Source of the DNA: Homalodisca vitripennis
Lineage: Eukaryota > Arthropoda > Insecta > Hemiptera > Cicadellidae
Length of the DNA: 64,000 bases
Assembly: GCF_021130785.1 (NCBI RefSeq)
Contig: NW_025776251.1
Coordinates: 1 to 64,000, forward strand
Reading direction: 5' to 3'
The notes below the pieces were generated by a model. That model had not been told where the DNA came from, did not search any database, and was given only the letters and a program-made list of their open reading frames with translations. Position numbers and translations under genes: made by a program. Below are positions 1 through 10,573 of this stretch, piece after piece. Positions within the stretch are counted from its first letter, which is position 1. Each line of letters begins with the position of its first letter.

Positions 1-4
1 CCAG

Positions 5-146
5 TGCTAACTCCATTCCTGACAAGCTGGAGTTGGTATCTCGCCTGAGACTTCCTACAGTGCGGGAGTTTAAAGAGAAGATTAAATGCATCCCTAACCA
101 CGCCTGTGATTCGGACCACCTCCTCATATCCTGTACCTTCAAGTGA
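5..146 (+). pseudogene. EEP last-exon copy 1, premature stop
   Basis: First visible copy; the window starts only four bases before it. The frame is open until TGG (Trp of the CTFKW motif) becomes TGA at 144-146, so the copy loses its last 12 codons. It carries the SIPDK variant and an ACDSDH form of the SDH motif. Confidence 0.6.
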
Positions 147-873
147 AGAATCGGAGAACACTGCTAGAAATCCTGAATCCCTCTCACTATGGAATAGTTT
201 CCAAGTTAATATGAATTGTACTTATATAAAAAACCGAAAATTAAAATGAAAGCCACTGAGTTTGTTACAGCCATAGATGTATGAATTATTGTACTGTATT
301 GTAAAATTTACTGTTTTTTGAATATATAAATGTAGAATATATTTATATCTAATTGTTATGTTGTATTATTTATTTGATTAATGCTGTTATAAATGTTTTT
401 GTATGCTGGTTAACTATTCCTTGTGAGATTATTTTTGTAATGTTTGATTATTTTTATTACGTTTGAATTGTTATATTGTAAAATTTACTGTTTGTTGAAT
501 ATAAAATGCCGAATAGATTTACACTTTATTATTAAGTTCTATTATTTATTTGATTGATACTGCTATACATGTTTTTGTATGTTGGTTAATTACTCCTTGT
601 TGGATAATTTGTATAATATATTTATTAAATAACTGTAAACTAATTACTACTGACTGTTAAGTTTTTAAAGTTTATTGTTAAGTTAGTAAGAAACAACTGA
701 AGTAGTAAATAACTCATGGAACTGCCAGTCAACAGTAAAACTTATATTTATATAGTTATTAGTGAACAGTTTTTTTATAGTCCGCACGCGCTAGGTGAGC
801 GCATGGAGTTTTGATGCATGAATGAGTAACCTTTTGTTTATACTGGAATTACTGATATTTTGTGTGTTTCCAG

Positions 874-1012
874 TGCTAACTCCATTCCTGACAAGCTGGA
901 GTTGTTATCTCGCCTGAGACTTCCTACAGTGCGGGAGTTTAAAGAGAAGATTAAATGCATCCCTAACCACGCCTGTGGTTCGGACCACCTCCTCATATCC
1001 TGTACCTTCTAG
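874..1012 (+). pseudogene. EEP last-exon copy 2, premature stop
   Basis: Acceptor GTTTCCAG precedes the exon. AAG becomes TAG at 1010-1012, just after CTF, which truncates the copy. The unit that follows is the only 696 bp unit of the array. Confidence 0.6.
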
Positions 1013-1138
1013 TGGAGAATCGGAGAACCCTGCCATAAATCCTGAATCCCTCTCACTATGGAATAGTATCCAAGTTAATATGAATTGTACTTAGATAAAA
1101 ATACCGAAAATTAAAATGAAAGCCACTGAGTTTGTTAC

Positions 1139-1330
1139 AGCCATAGATGTATGAATTATTGTACTGTATTGTAAAATTTACTGTTTTTTGAATATAAAAA
1201 TGTAGAATATATTTATACCTAATTGTTATGTTGTATTATTTATTTGATAGATGCTGTTTATACATGTTTTTGTATGTTGGTTAATTACTCCTTGTTAGAT
1301 AATTTATATAATATATTTATTAAATAACTG
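1139..1330 (+). repeat. Recombined single AT-rich subrepeat
   Basis: Normal units have two diverged subrepeats of about 175 bp in tandem. Both contain TAAAATTTACTGTTT, TATTTGATTGAT and a TGTTTTTGTATG block. Here the first subrepeat passes straight into the end of the second, near 1250. This removes about 173 bp and explains the single 696 bp unit. Confidence 0.75.
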
Positions 1331-1569
1331 TAAACTAATTACTAATGACTGTTAAGTTTTATAAAGTTTATTGTTAAGTTAGTAAGAAACAACTGAAGTA
1401 TTAAATAACTCATGGAACTGCCAGTCAACTGTAAAACTTATATTTATATAGTTATTAGTGAACAGTTTTTTTATACTCCGCACGCGCTAGGTGAGCGCAT
1501 GGAGTTTTGATGCATGAATGAGTAACCTTTTGTTTATACTGGAATTACTGATATTTTGTGTTTTTCCAG

Positions 1570-1762
1570 TGCTAACTCCAGTCCTGACAATCTGGAGTTG
1601 GTATCTCGCCTGAGACTTCCTACAGTGCGGGAGTTTAAAGAGAAGATTAAATGCATCCCTAACCACGCCTGTGGTTCGGACCACCTCCTCATATCCTGTA
1701 CCTTCAAGTGGAGAATCGGAGAACCCTGCCATAAATCCCGAATCCCTCTCACTATGGAATAG
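1570..1762 (+). pseudogene. EEP last-exon copy 3, stop lost
   Basis: Open frame, but the usual TGA after CHKS has become CGA, so translation would run on to a TAG at 1760-1762. A Lys to Asn change (PDNLEL) is also present. The downstream part of this unit received the LINE at 2027. Confidence 0.6.
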
Positions 1763-2026
1763 TATCCAAGTTAATATGAATTGTACTTAGATAAAAATAC
1801 CGAAAATTAAAATGAAAGCCACTGAGTTTGTTACAGCCATAGATGTATGAATTATTGTACTATATTGTAAAATTTACTGTTTTTTGAATATAAAAATGTA
1901 GAATATATTTATACCTAATTGTTATGTTGTATTATTTATTTGATTGATGCTGTTATAAATGTTTTTGTATGCTGGTTAACTATTCCTTGTGAGATTATTT
2001 TTGTAATGTTTGATTATTTTTATTAC

Positions 2027-4194
2027 AAATCGAGAGGGAGCCCAAAATTAATAAAACAATAAGAGACATAAGGCCTAGCAACATTGCTCTCCTAAACGCC
2101 TCTCTTTTTAAAGAACAATGGCACTTTCTAAATTCAAGCCAAACAGTAGAACAGCAGTTCCAGGCATTCAATAATTGCCTAAATTTTCATCTAAATCTAT
2201 GCTGTCCTACAAAAACAATTAAAATATGCCAAAAAAAGACAAGAAATACTTGGATCACGAAAGGAATATTGGTTTCAAGAGATAAACTAAAATTCCTTTC
2301 CGAAAATTTATAGATCAGATTCAAATGAAAATTTCAAAAATTTATTACCGAAACTACAAAAAGAATTTACCGAAAAGTGATCCAAGCCGCGAAATCATAT
2401 GATGTCTCAAAAAAAATTCTTTCTTCTAAAAATGTTTCTAAAACTGTTTGGGATATTATTAACAATAAAAATAAAGCTCACAAACAGATCAAAATTAAAA
2501 TTGGAGATACCCTTGGTGCAGGATGAAGCTGGGATCGCCCATGAGTTTAATAGATTTTTTGCGTCTGTTGCTTGTGGGCGAGGTCCTCGACCGTCAGAGC
2601 CCCAGGTTAATCACGCTTGAAGACGTAGTCCAGTAGAATCAATGATACTGGCACCTGTACTTGAGGAAGAATTGGAAAAAATTATTCAGCAGCTCCCGGC
2701 CAAAAAATCAACCGATCTAAATTTATTGTCCATGTGGATCTTGAAAAAATGTGCCAAGCATATTGTGAGCCCTCTGACTCAATTGGTAAATCTGTCTTTT
2801 CAAACAGGAGTTTTTCCCCTCCCTCCTGAAAAATGCTAAAGTACACCCCATTTTCAAAAAAGATGACCCATGCTCCCTTAACAATTATCGGCCTGTCTCT
2901 ATTTTGCCAACTGTGAGCAAGATTTTCGAAAAACTATTTTTGACAAGAATGCTTTGTTTTCTTAGCAAACACAACCAGCTCTCTGAAGACCAATTTGGCT
3001 TCAGAACGGGAAAATCGACGGTAGACGCTGTGGTGAGTCTGGTCGAAATGGTTGTAGAGGGGTTTAGAGTGTCGGAATCCCACCATAAGTGTGTTTCTCG
3101 ACTTATCCAAAGCATTCGACTGTGTTTGACCATAATACACTTCTTGACAAACTTGAATCTCATGGCATCGAGGTGTGCCCCTGCTGTGGATTAAATCATT
3201 TCTAAGCCATAGAACACAGACGGTCCAAATTACAAATCACCTTTCAAGTCCATTGAATTTGAGATATGGAGTTCCCCAAGGCTCCATCCTCAGTCCAATC
3301 CTTTTCTGGTCTATGTCAATGACATCGAGTCATCACTTCTGTACGGGAATCTCGTTGCAGTATGCTGATGACACGACTCTCTGTTTTAACGATAAATCAA
3401 AAGAAGTTTTGGAACAAAAAAGCTTTTGTTGACCTTAACAATTGCGTCCAACACTTTCATAGCCTCAATCTCACAACAAATTCCACAAAATCTAATTTTC
3501 TGAATTTCGCCCTGCGACCAATGGACGTTGGGTGTGGGCCTTCCGTCATGCTGGGAGACTCCACATTAGAAGAAGTTTACTCCTCCAAATTCCTTGGTAT
3601 AAACCTTGATCGAGGTTTGACATGGAATGTTCACATTGATTCAGTTTGTTCAAAATTAGCATCTGGCGTTTATGTTTTAAGATCTTTAGCCAAATACTGC
3701 CCAAGTCAGGTTCTGATGGCGGCGTATTACGGCCCTGATTTACCCACATCTTTCCTACGGAGTGATTTTGTGGGGAGCTTGTTCAAACAATCAAATTTTG
3801 AGAGTTTTTCAGGCTTCAAAAGAAAGCGATTAGAACAATCGCCAACATTAACTTTCAGAGAGTCGTTGTAGACCAGCTTTCAAAAAATTGCAGCTGTTGA
3901 CCCTGCCATGTCTCTATATCTTGGAGGCAGTTTTATTCTGTAAGTCAAAATGTGCCCTGACTAGGGGCCGTGACGTGCATGAATATGAAACGAGAGGCAG
4001 AGACAACTACCGTACTGGGCGACACAGAACGGTGGTTTATGAACACCTGCCCTCGCAGGCAGGTGTCCGTTTCATCAACAGTTTGCCGGATTCCAAGAAA
4101 AACGTACAAACGCCCAAGGCGTTTAAAAACTCGTCTGAAGCGCTTTTTAGCGTCTAAAGCATTCTATAGCGTCGACGAGTTTTTTGAATTATAG
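2027..4194 (+). pseudogene. Reverse transcriptase ORF2 remnant
   Basis: Coding from the truncated left end to a TAG at about 4192, but broken by several frameshifts and stops. In order it shows a pre-RT linker (TWITKGILVSRDKLKFLSEN near 2250-2310), a KSYDVSKKIL..VWDIINN block near 2390-2465, NYRPVSILPTVSKIFEKLF near 2882-2940, QFGFRTGKSTVDAVVSLVE near 2992-3050, a degraded DLSKAFDCV motif near 3100, GVPQGSILSPILF near 3270-3310, and the catalytic YADD near 3361. A C-terminal region with GINLDRGLTWNVHID follows. The endonuclease and ORF1 are missing. The element cannot be autonomous. Confidence 0.85.
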
Positions 4195-4374
4195 TTGGGA
4201 GACCTCCAATCTAGAAGACTAACACTGGCGTTGGCAGTGGAGAGAATTGGCGAGTAAGTGGTATGGATGAATGTAACGATTGTATTGTCTGAATGTGGTA
4301 TTGTGAACGAATGTAAAAAATTATAGATTTATTCGGTATGACTTTTGCCACATAATTGTAATATTATCAACGGC

Positions 4375-4411
4375 AATAAAAGACTTGACTTTGACTTTGA
4401 CTTTGACTTTG
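4375..4411 (+). terminator. LINE polyadenylation signal and short-repeat tail
   Basis: AATAAA at 4375-4380 lies directly before four to five copies of a six-base GACTTT-type repeat, and the flanking satellite resumes right after it. This marks the 3' end and gives the element's orientation as plus. Confidence 0.8.
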
Positions 4412-4819
4412 ATTACGTTTGAATTGTAAAATTGTAAAATTTACTGTTTGTTGAATATAATATGCCGAATAGATTTACACTTTTCTATTATTTATTTGAT
4501 TGATACTGCTATACATGTTTTTGTATGTTGGTTAATTACTCCTTGTTAGATAATTTATATAATATATTTATTAAATAACTGTAAACTAATTAGTAATGAT
4601 TGTTAAGTTTTTAAAGTTTATTGTTAAGTTAGTAAGAAACAACTGAAGTAGTAAATAACTCATGGAACTGCCAGTCAACAGTAAAACTTATATTTATATA
4701 GTTATTAGTAAACAGTTTTTTTATACTCCGCACGCGCTAGGTGAGCGCATGGAGTTTTGATGCATGAATGAGTAACCTTTTGTTTATACTGGAATTACTG
4801 ATATTTTGTGTTTTTCCAG

Positions 4820-4991
4820 TGCTAACTCCAGTCCTGACAAGCTGGAGTTGGTATCTCGCCTGAGACTTCCTACAGTGCGGGAGTTTAAAGAGAAGATTAA
4901 ATGCATCCCTAACCACGCCTGTGGTTCGGACCACCTCCTCATATCCTGTACCTTCAAGTGGAGAATCGGAGAACCCTGCCATAAATCCTGA
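4820..4991 (+). pseudogene. EEP last-exon copy 4, open frame
   Basis: Full 172 bp exon with acceptor TTTTTCCAG and a TGA stop. Reference-type variant: SSPDK, EKIKC, ACGSDH, CTFKWRIGEPCHKS. Confidence 0.6.
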
Positions 4992-5680
4992 ATCCCTCTC
5001 ACTATGGAATAGTATCCAAGTTAATATGAATTGTACTTAGATAAAAATACCGAAAATTAAAATGAAAGCCACTGAGTTTGTTACAGCCATAGATGTATGA
5101 ATTATTGTACTATATTGTAAAATTTACTGTTTTTTGAATATAAAAATGTAGAATATATTTATACCTAATTGTTATGTTGTATTATTTATTTGATTGATGC
5201 TGTTATAAATGTTTTTGTATGCTGGTTAACTATTCCTTGTGAGATTATTTTTGTAATGTTTGATTATTTTTATTACGTTTGAATTGTTATATTGTAAAAT
5301 TTACTGTTTGTTGAATATAAAATGCCGAATAGATTTACACTTTATTATTAAGTTCTATTATTTATTTGATTGATACTGCTATACATGTTTTTGTATGTTG
5401 GTTAATTACTCCTTGTTGGATAATTTGTATAATATATTTATTAAATAACTGTAAACTAATTACTACTGACTGTTAAGTTTTTAAAGTTTATTGTTAAGTT
5501 AGTAAGAAACAACTGAAGTATTAAATAACTCTTGGAACTGCAAGTCAACAGTAAAACTTAAATTTATATAGTTATTAGTGAACAGTTTTTTTTATACTAC
5601 GCACGAGCTAGGTGAGCGCAGGGAGGTTTGATGCATGAATTGTTTGTATGTTTTAAAGAAATAAATTATTTGATTACTGA

Positions 5681-5681
<1 letters not shown>

Positions 5682-5748
<67 letters not shown>
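5682..5748. repeat. CA microsatellite in a long unit
   Basis: About 33 perfect CA repeats, then an interrupted CG/CA stretch to about 5770. It sits in the extra roughly 370 bp that long units keep and short units lack. The translated poly(TH) frame across it is not a gene. Confidence 0.95.
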
Positions 5749-5755
<7 letters not shown>

Positions 5756-6041
5756 AAAACGCACACACACGTATATACGAATATACTTTATCTATGAGCA
5801 GTTTTTGCTGAATTTATTCCCTATAGATTACTTAACTTTGAGAAAACAATTATTTTGATGGATAAGCCACGTAATGCCTTAGTTTGAACTTCTTCACAAT
5901 TGTGTTACTCCCTCTTATACTGTCTACTCCGGTTATACTATTGGTGCTGATAGATCCTTTCATGAGTTAAGCTCTGTTGGATATACCATTCATGAATGAA
6001 TAAGTTTATACTGGAATTACTGATATTTTGTGTTTTTCCAG

Positions 6042-6213
6042 TGCTAACTCCATTCCTGACAAGCTGGAGTTGGTATCTCGCCTAAGACTTCCTACAGTGC
6101 GGGAGTTTAAAGAGAAGATGAAATTCATCCCTAACCACGCCTGTAGTTCGGACCACCTCCTCATATCTTGTACCTTCAAGTGGAGAATCGGAGAACCTTG
6201 CCATAAATCCTGA
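6042..6213 (+). pseudogene. EEP last-exon copy 5, open frame, MKF variant
   Basis: Full-length open exon following a CA-bearing long unit. It has the linked variant set SIPDK, EKMKF and ACSSDH, also seen at 14669, 16901 and 19857. The variant is therefore inherited together with the CA-bearing intron segment. Confidence 0.6.
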
Positions 6214-6986
6214 ATCCCTCTCACTATGGATTAGTTTCCAAGTTAATATGAATTGTACTTAGATAAAAATACTGAAAATTAAAATGAAAGCCACTGAGTT
6301 TGTTACAGCCATAGATGTATGAATTATTGTACTATATTGTAAAATTTACTTTTTTTTAAATATAAAAATGTAGAATATATTTATATCTAATTGTTATGTT
6401 GTATTATTTCTTTGATTGATGCTGTTATAAATGTTTTTGTATGCTGGTTAACTATTCCTTGTGAGATTATTTTTCTAATGTTTGATTATTTTTATTACGT
6501 TTGAATTGTTAAATTGTAAAATTTACTGTTTGTTGAATATAATATGCCGAATAGATTTACACTTTTCTATTATTTATTTGATTGATACTGCTATACATGT
6601 TTTTGTATGTTGGTTAATTACTCCTTGTTAGATAATTTATATAATATATTTATTAAATAACTGTAAACTAATTAGTAATGATTGTTAAGTTTTTAAAGTT
6701 TATTGTTAAGTTAGTAAGAAACAACTGAAGTAGTAAATAACTCATGGAACTGCCAGTCAACAGTAAAACTTATATTTATATAGTTATTAGTGAACAGTTT
6801 TTTTATACTCCGCACGCGCTAGGTGAGCGCATGGAGTTTTGATGCATGAATGAGTAACCTTTTGTTTATACTGGAATTACTGATATTTTGTGTGTTTCCA
6901 GTGCTAACTCCATTCCTGACAAGCTGGAGTTGGTATCTCGCCTGAGACTTCCTACAGTGCGGGAGTTTAACCCTTATAAGGCCAGG

Positions 6987-7135
6987 CACCGATATATCGG
7001 TGTCCCGGATTTACGTTTCAAAACGGCCATGCACCGAATTATCGGTGTTGGAATTTAACTATGAAAACGGCCACGCACCGATCTATCGGTGCCGGCTTTT
7101 CTATTCCGAAACGGCCACGCACCGATCTATCGGTG
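6987..7135. repeat. Four spaced palindromes at the piggyBac left end
   Basis: Four 16 bp near-perfect palindromes of the form CACCGA(N4)TCGGTG lie at 6987-7002, 7032-7047, 7076-7091 and 7120-7135, so start-to-start spacing is 45, 44 and 44 bp. Each is preceded by GGCCA-G or GGCCACG, a motif shared with the terminal inverted repeat (AAGGCCAGG). I find no equivalent set at the right end. The regular spacing of about four helical turns suits a multi-site binding region for transposase or a host protein; that role is inferred. Confidence 0.88.
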
Positions 7136-7649
7136 TCATACATTTTTATGTAGGAACGTTTTTAATTTTCAACTATTTGAAATCAAATTTCCGTATAATG
7201 AAAAAGGAAGAGTCATAGTTTATATTCATTGTATTCAAATAATCGGAACTGTCATTTTTTTTATTGTGTCAGCTGTTGAACATCTCGGCGATATTCTGTT
7301 GGCTGTGTTTAATGCAGCTGTGAATTGCCGCGCTATTTTCAGTTCTGTCTGTTGACGTCTGCTGTAAGAACGACAATCAAGTAGTAGTCTTCTGAGTTTG
7401 TTATTTCTATATACGTAAATGAATATATTGTGCCGATTATATTATGGCATGAGTTTTCTAAAGTTCGTGAGTGAAGAAGATCGTTTACATAATGAAGACG
7501 TAATAGATGTTTAACCCTACTTCTGTTGTGAGTTGGCTTGTGTTAACCTATTATTTCTGAGTGTCAAAAAGACGTAAGATGTTGTTGGTAGTTTTGTTTG
7601 CTTTATTTGCATGTTTTGTTTAATTTATTTTGCATGTTTTGTTTGTAAA

Positions 7650-9608
7650 ATGAGTAAGAAACAAAGATGTGTGTCACCTGCCAGTGAAAATACTATACTA
7701 AACAGTCTAATCGTGGCAGGTAACAACGTTATTGACAATGACATCTCAGATTCAAGTTCAGACGAGACTGATACAGATGATTTCATAGATGATACTGATG
7801 AGGACCCTACATTTGATCCTGTTGAATATGGTCGTCCTGGACCTTCAGGGAATAAAAGACAGTTCTTTAGGCCAGATAGACCTGATCCCCTTGATTTGTC
7901 ATCTGATTCCTCAGATGAAGATTTTAAACCAACAGCCCTCACTTCAAAAACCAAACCTTGAGTTAAACTGTAACAATAGCCTAGGCCTAGTCACACCACC
8001 TAATAGGAGTAGGAGAAGAGGTAGGCCCTACCAGTAATAGGGAATCGTACACCACCTCATACAAGAGTGTGGGTTGATGTAGAGGAAGGTAATGACCTGG
8101 TCATGCTCACCAATTTTCTTCCATGGACTCCCCAGGTCCAAAACATTGCCCCCCACCGGAGTCTAAGCCTATTGAGTACTTACAACTTTTTGTTTCAACA
8201 AAACCTTATTGAGACTTTTGTGAAAGAAACTACAGATATGCTGATGCATACATATTAAATCATACACAAGCCTATTTAAAAACAATTGGAAAAAAAAGTG
8301 TCTTTCATAGAAATGAAAGCTTTTTTTAGCTGTAATCCTAAATATGGGCATTATAAAAAAGCCAACAATTGATAGTTATTGGTCTAGTTCATCTTCCCAA
8401 CAGTCATCTTGGTTCGGAAAATGTTTAGCAGAAATAGGTTCGAGTTAATCTTAAAATTCTTCCACACTGTTAACAACAACACTCTAGCTGAACATGGTAC
8501 ACCCGAATACGATCCTTGTGCGAGATTTCAACCTCTAATAGACCATACAAATAGAGTGTTTTAGACAGTATTACAGCCCAAACCAGGACATATCTATTGA
8601 CGAATCTCTAATCGGAACAAAAAACCTTACCCAATTATTGCAATATTTGCCAAATAAAAACATCATAAGTGGGGTATTAAGCTCTGGGTACTATGTGATG
8701 CAGTGGACTCATTATTGTTTAGGGTTTCACTGTTATAAAGGGGCAAAAAATGAATCTGAAAAGGCAGAAATTAATAAAAAAGGTCTTGCTCATGTTGTAG
8801 TTGTTAGGCTACTAGAAATGGGGGGAATTATTTACATAAAGGACATCATTTATACCTGGACAATTTTCTTTACAAACACATCCCTCTTGCAGATTATCTT
8901 TATTCTAAAGAGACATTTGTCACCGGAACAATTAGAAAAAATAGACTTGGAGTATCAACTGAATTTTTGGGGAAATACAAAGTTGGGGAGAAAAAGTATA
9001 TGAGAAGTGCTGAATTGTTAGGACTAGCCTACAGAGAGAAGGCAACTCAAAAATCGCAGGTAGTACTCATATCCACTAACTCAGAGGCTAGCAATGTCCA
9101 AAGGAGTAAAATTAAGAGAAATAAAGTAATTATAAAGAAAAAACCAAAGATTATAGACCAGTACAACCAAAACATGGGTGGTATTGATACAGCTGATCAA
9201 ATGCTATACTCATACTTAGACGAGCGGCGTACATGTAAATACTGGAAAAAAGTCACTTTCAACATCATTTCCCGTATGGTACTGGAATGCCTATATATTG
9301 TATAAAAATAATTGCACCGGTAAACCAATGACTAGACTTAATTTTACTATATCAGCAATTGAGAGTCTGTCTGAAGATTGGCTTTCCACAAAAGATATGC
9401 CTGCAAATACTAATTGGTGGAGGTGACAGTCCTGTTGGAGGATTTGGTCTCAATAAAATTCCTGACAAGAAGGAGAAACATTGTGCAGTTTGTTGCAAAA
9501 AAAGAAATGCAGATGGCTCAAGGGTGAGAAGGAGGACACGGACAAATGTGTTTACGCTGCAAACAAGGTGTGCATGCAGAGTGCTTTCAAAGTCATAAGT
9601 GTGTGTAG
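7650..9608 (+). pseudogene. piggyBac-type transposase, broken
   Basis: The DDE-type transposase of this family cuts and pastes at TTAA. ATG at 7650 opens an acidic, Ser/Asp-rich N-terminus (7650-7961) that ends in a frameshift. The catalytic domain survives in pieces: STYNFLFQQNLIETFV near 8175-8220; ISIDESLIG with the first Asp at 8599-8601; QYLPNK near 8640; DNFFTN with the second Asp at 8859-8861; YNQNMGGIDTADQM near 9162-9200 with the third Asp at 9186-9188. The C-terminal cysteine-rich domain is recognisable (CAVC near 9485; CLRCKQGVHAECFQSHKC ending at 9608) but lies in two frames. Several frameshifts prevent a full protein, although all three catalytic Asp codons remain. Confidence 0.88.
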
Positions 9609-9840
9609 TTGAGAAAGGTTTAAGCTAAAGTGTACATATGGTAGGCTAGGTGTATTGTATAGATACTCTTAATGTGATATGTGATACATGAAACTAAAAA
9701 ATTGTCCTTTTTATATGTAACTCTGTAATTGCAAAGTCTTGTAAATATGAACAACAAACAATCTTTAATTTTACAAAAAGAAAACTAGGCTAGGCCTATA
9801 TATGGATTTTTCCAGTTATTACGGTAAGTATCATTAAAAT

Positions 9841-10573
9841 ATATTCTATATATGCATGGTGTGTTTTCTTGTTTTTCAATCAGTTGTACAAATTTTATTA
9901 ACTATACATAAGTATGTCACTAAACCTTAAAATGTGTTCGGACAAATTATTTATAAAGTGACATAAAATCCTTATTTATTGTGCAAATCCCTTCAAATAT
10001 TTATTAATTATACAAAAAATTGTATAAAATCAAAATTTAGTAATAAAATTACCTAAACATGATTTTTTATCTTACTTATTTCAGTCTAAACTTAAAAAAA
10101 TTAAATAAAAGAATTATAAATTTAAAAAAAAATTAACATTATAAATTTATATGGTCAAGTATAATTATACTATAAATATTGCTCAGTATATCAGCTTTAA
10201 TATGTTCTATATATGCATGGTGTGTGTATTCTTGTTTTTTTATCAGTTGTATAAATGTGATTAACTGTACACACAACTATGTCGCCAAACCTGTAAAATG
10301 TTTTTCGGACGAATTATTTTTAAAGTGACATAAAATCCTTATTTATTGTCCAAAATCCCTTAAAATTTTTTACCAATTACACAAAATAGAGTATAAAATC
10401 GAAATTTAGTAATAAATATACCTAAACATAATTTTGTGTCCTACTTATTTTAGTCCAAACTTAATAAATAAATATAAAATTTAAAAAAATCTAAACTTAA
10501 CAAAATATACACATCATATAATTACATGGTCAAGTATAATTTTATACTAGAAATATTGCTTAGTATATCAGCT
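9841..10573. repeat. Diverged 361 bp tandem duplication in the piggyBac 3' region
   Basis: The block starting CTATATATGCATGGTGTG (9841-10201) is repeated from 10202. Matching landmarks include AAAGTGACATAAAATCC, TTTAGTAATAAA, ACATGGTCAAGTATAA / ATATGGTCAAGTATAA and AGTATATCAGCTT. Copies differ by many substitutions, so the duplication is old. It holds no frame of note and lies between the transposase gene and the right inverted repeat. Confidence 0.85.

Larger units (their letters stand above)
2027..4411 (+). mobile_element. 5'-truncated non-LTR retrotransposon (Jockey/CR1 group)
   Basis: Insertion in the AT-rich part of a satellite unit; removing it restores the normal unit. ATTAC occurs at 2022-2026 and again at 4412-4416, a probable 5 bp target duplication. 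The left end lies inside coding sequence (the linker before RT), the usual 5' truncation of target-primed insertion. The right end has AATAAA at 4375-4380, followed by a tail of GACTTT/GACTTG repeats at 4381-4411. A short tandem-repeat tail instead of poly(A) is typical of several CR1-like lineages; I cannot fix the clade further. Confidence 0.9.

Noticed and set aside
1487..1752. Minus-strand frames of 72 and 81 residues repeated in every unit (MRGI.. and MAGFSDSPLEG..)
   Set aside because: They are the antisense of the last exon and its flank and recur only because the unit recurs. The plus-strand frame has splice signals and a recognisable motif; these do not.
5628..5858. Poly(TH) and poly(CV) frames over CA tracts (also near 14253, 16437, 19402, 58125)
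   Set aside because: Translation of microsatellites; no conserved flanking protein.
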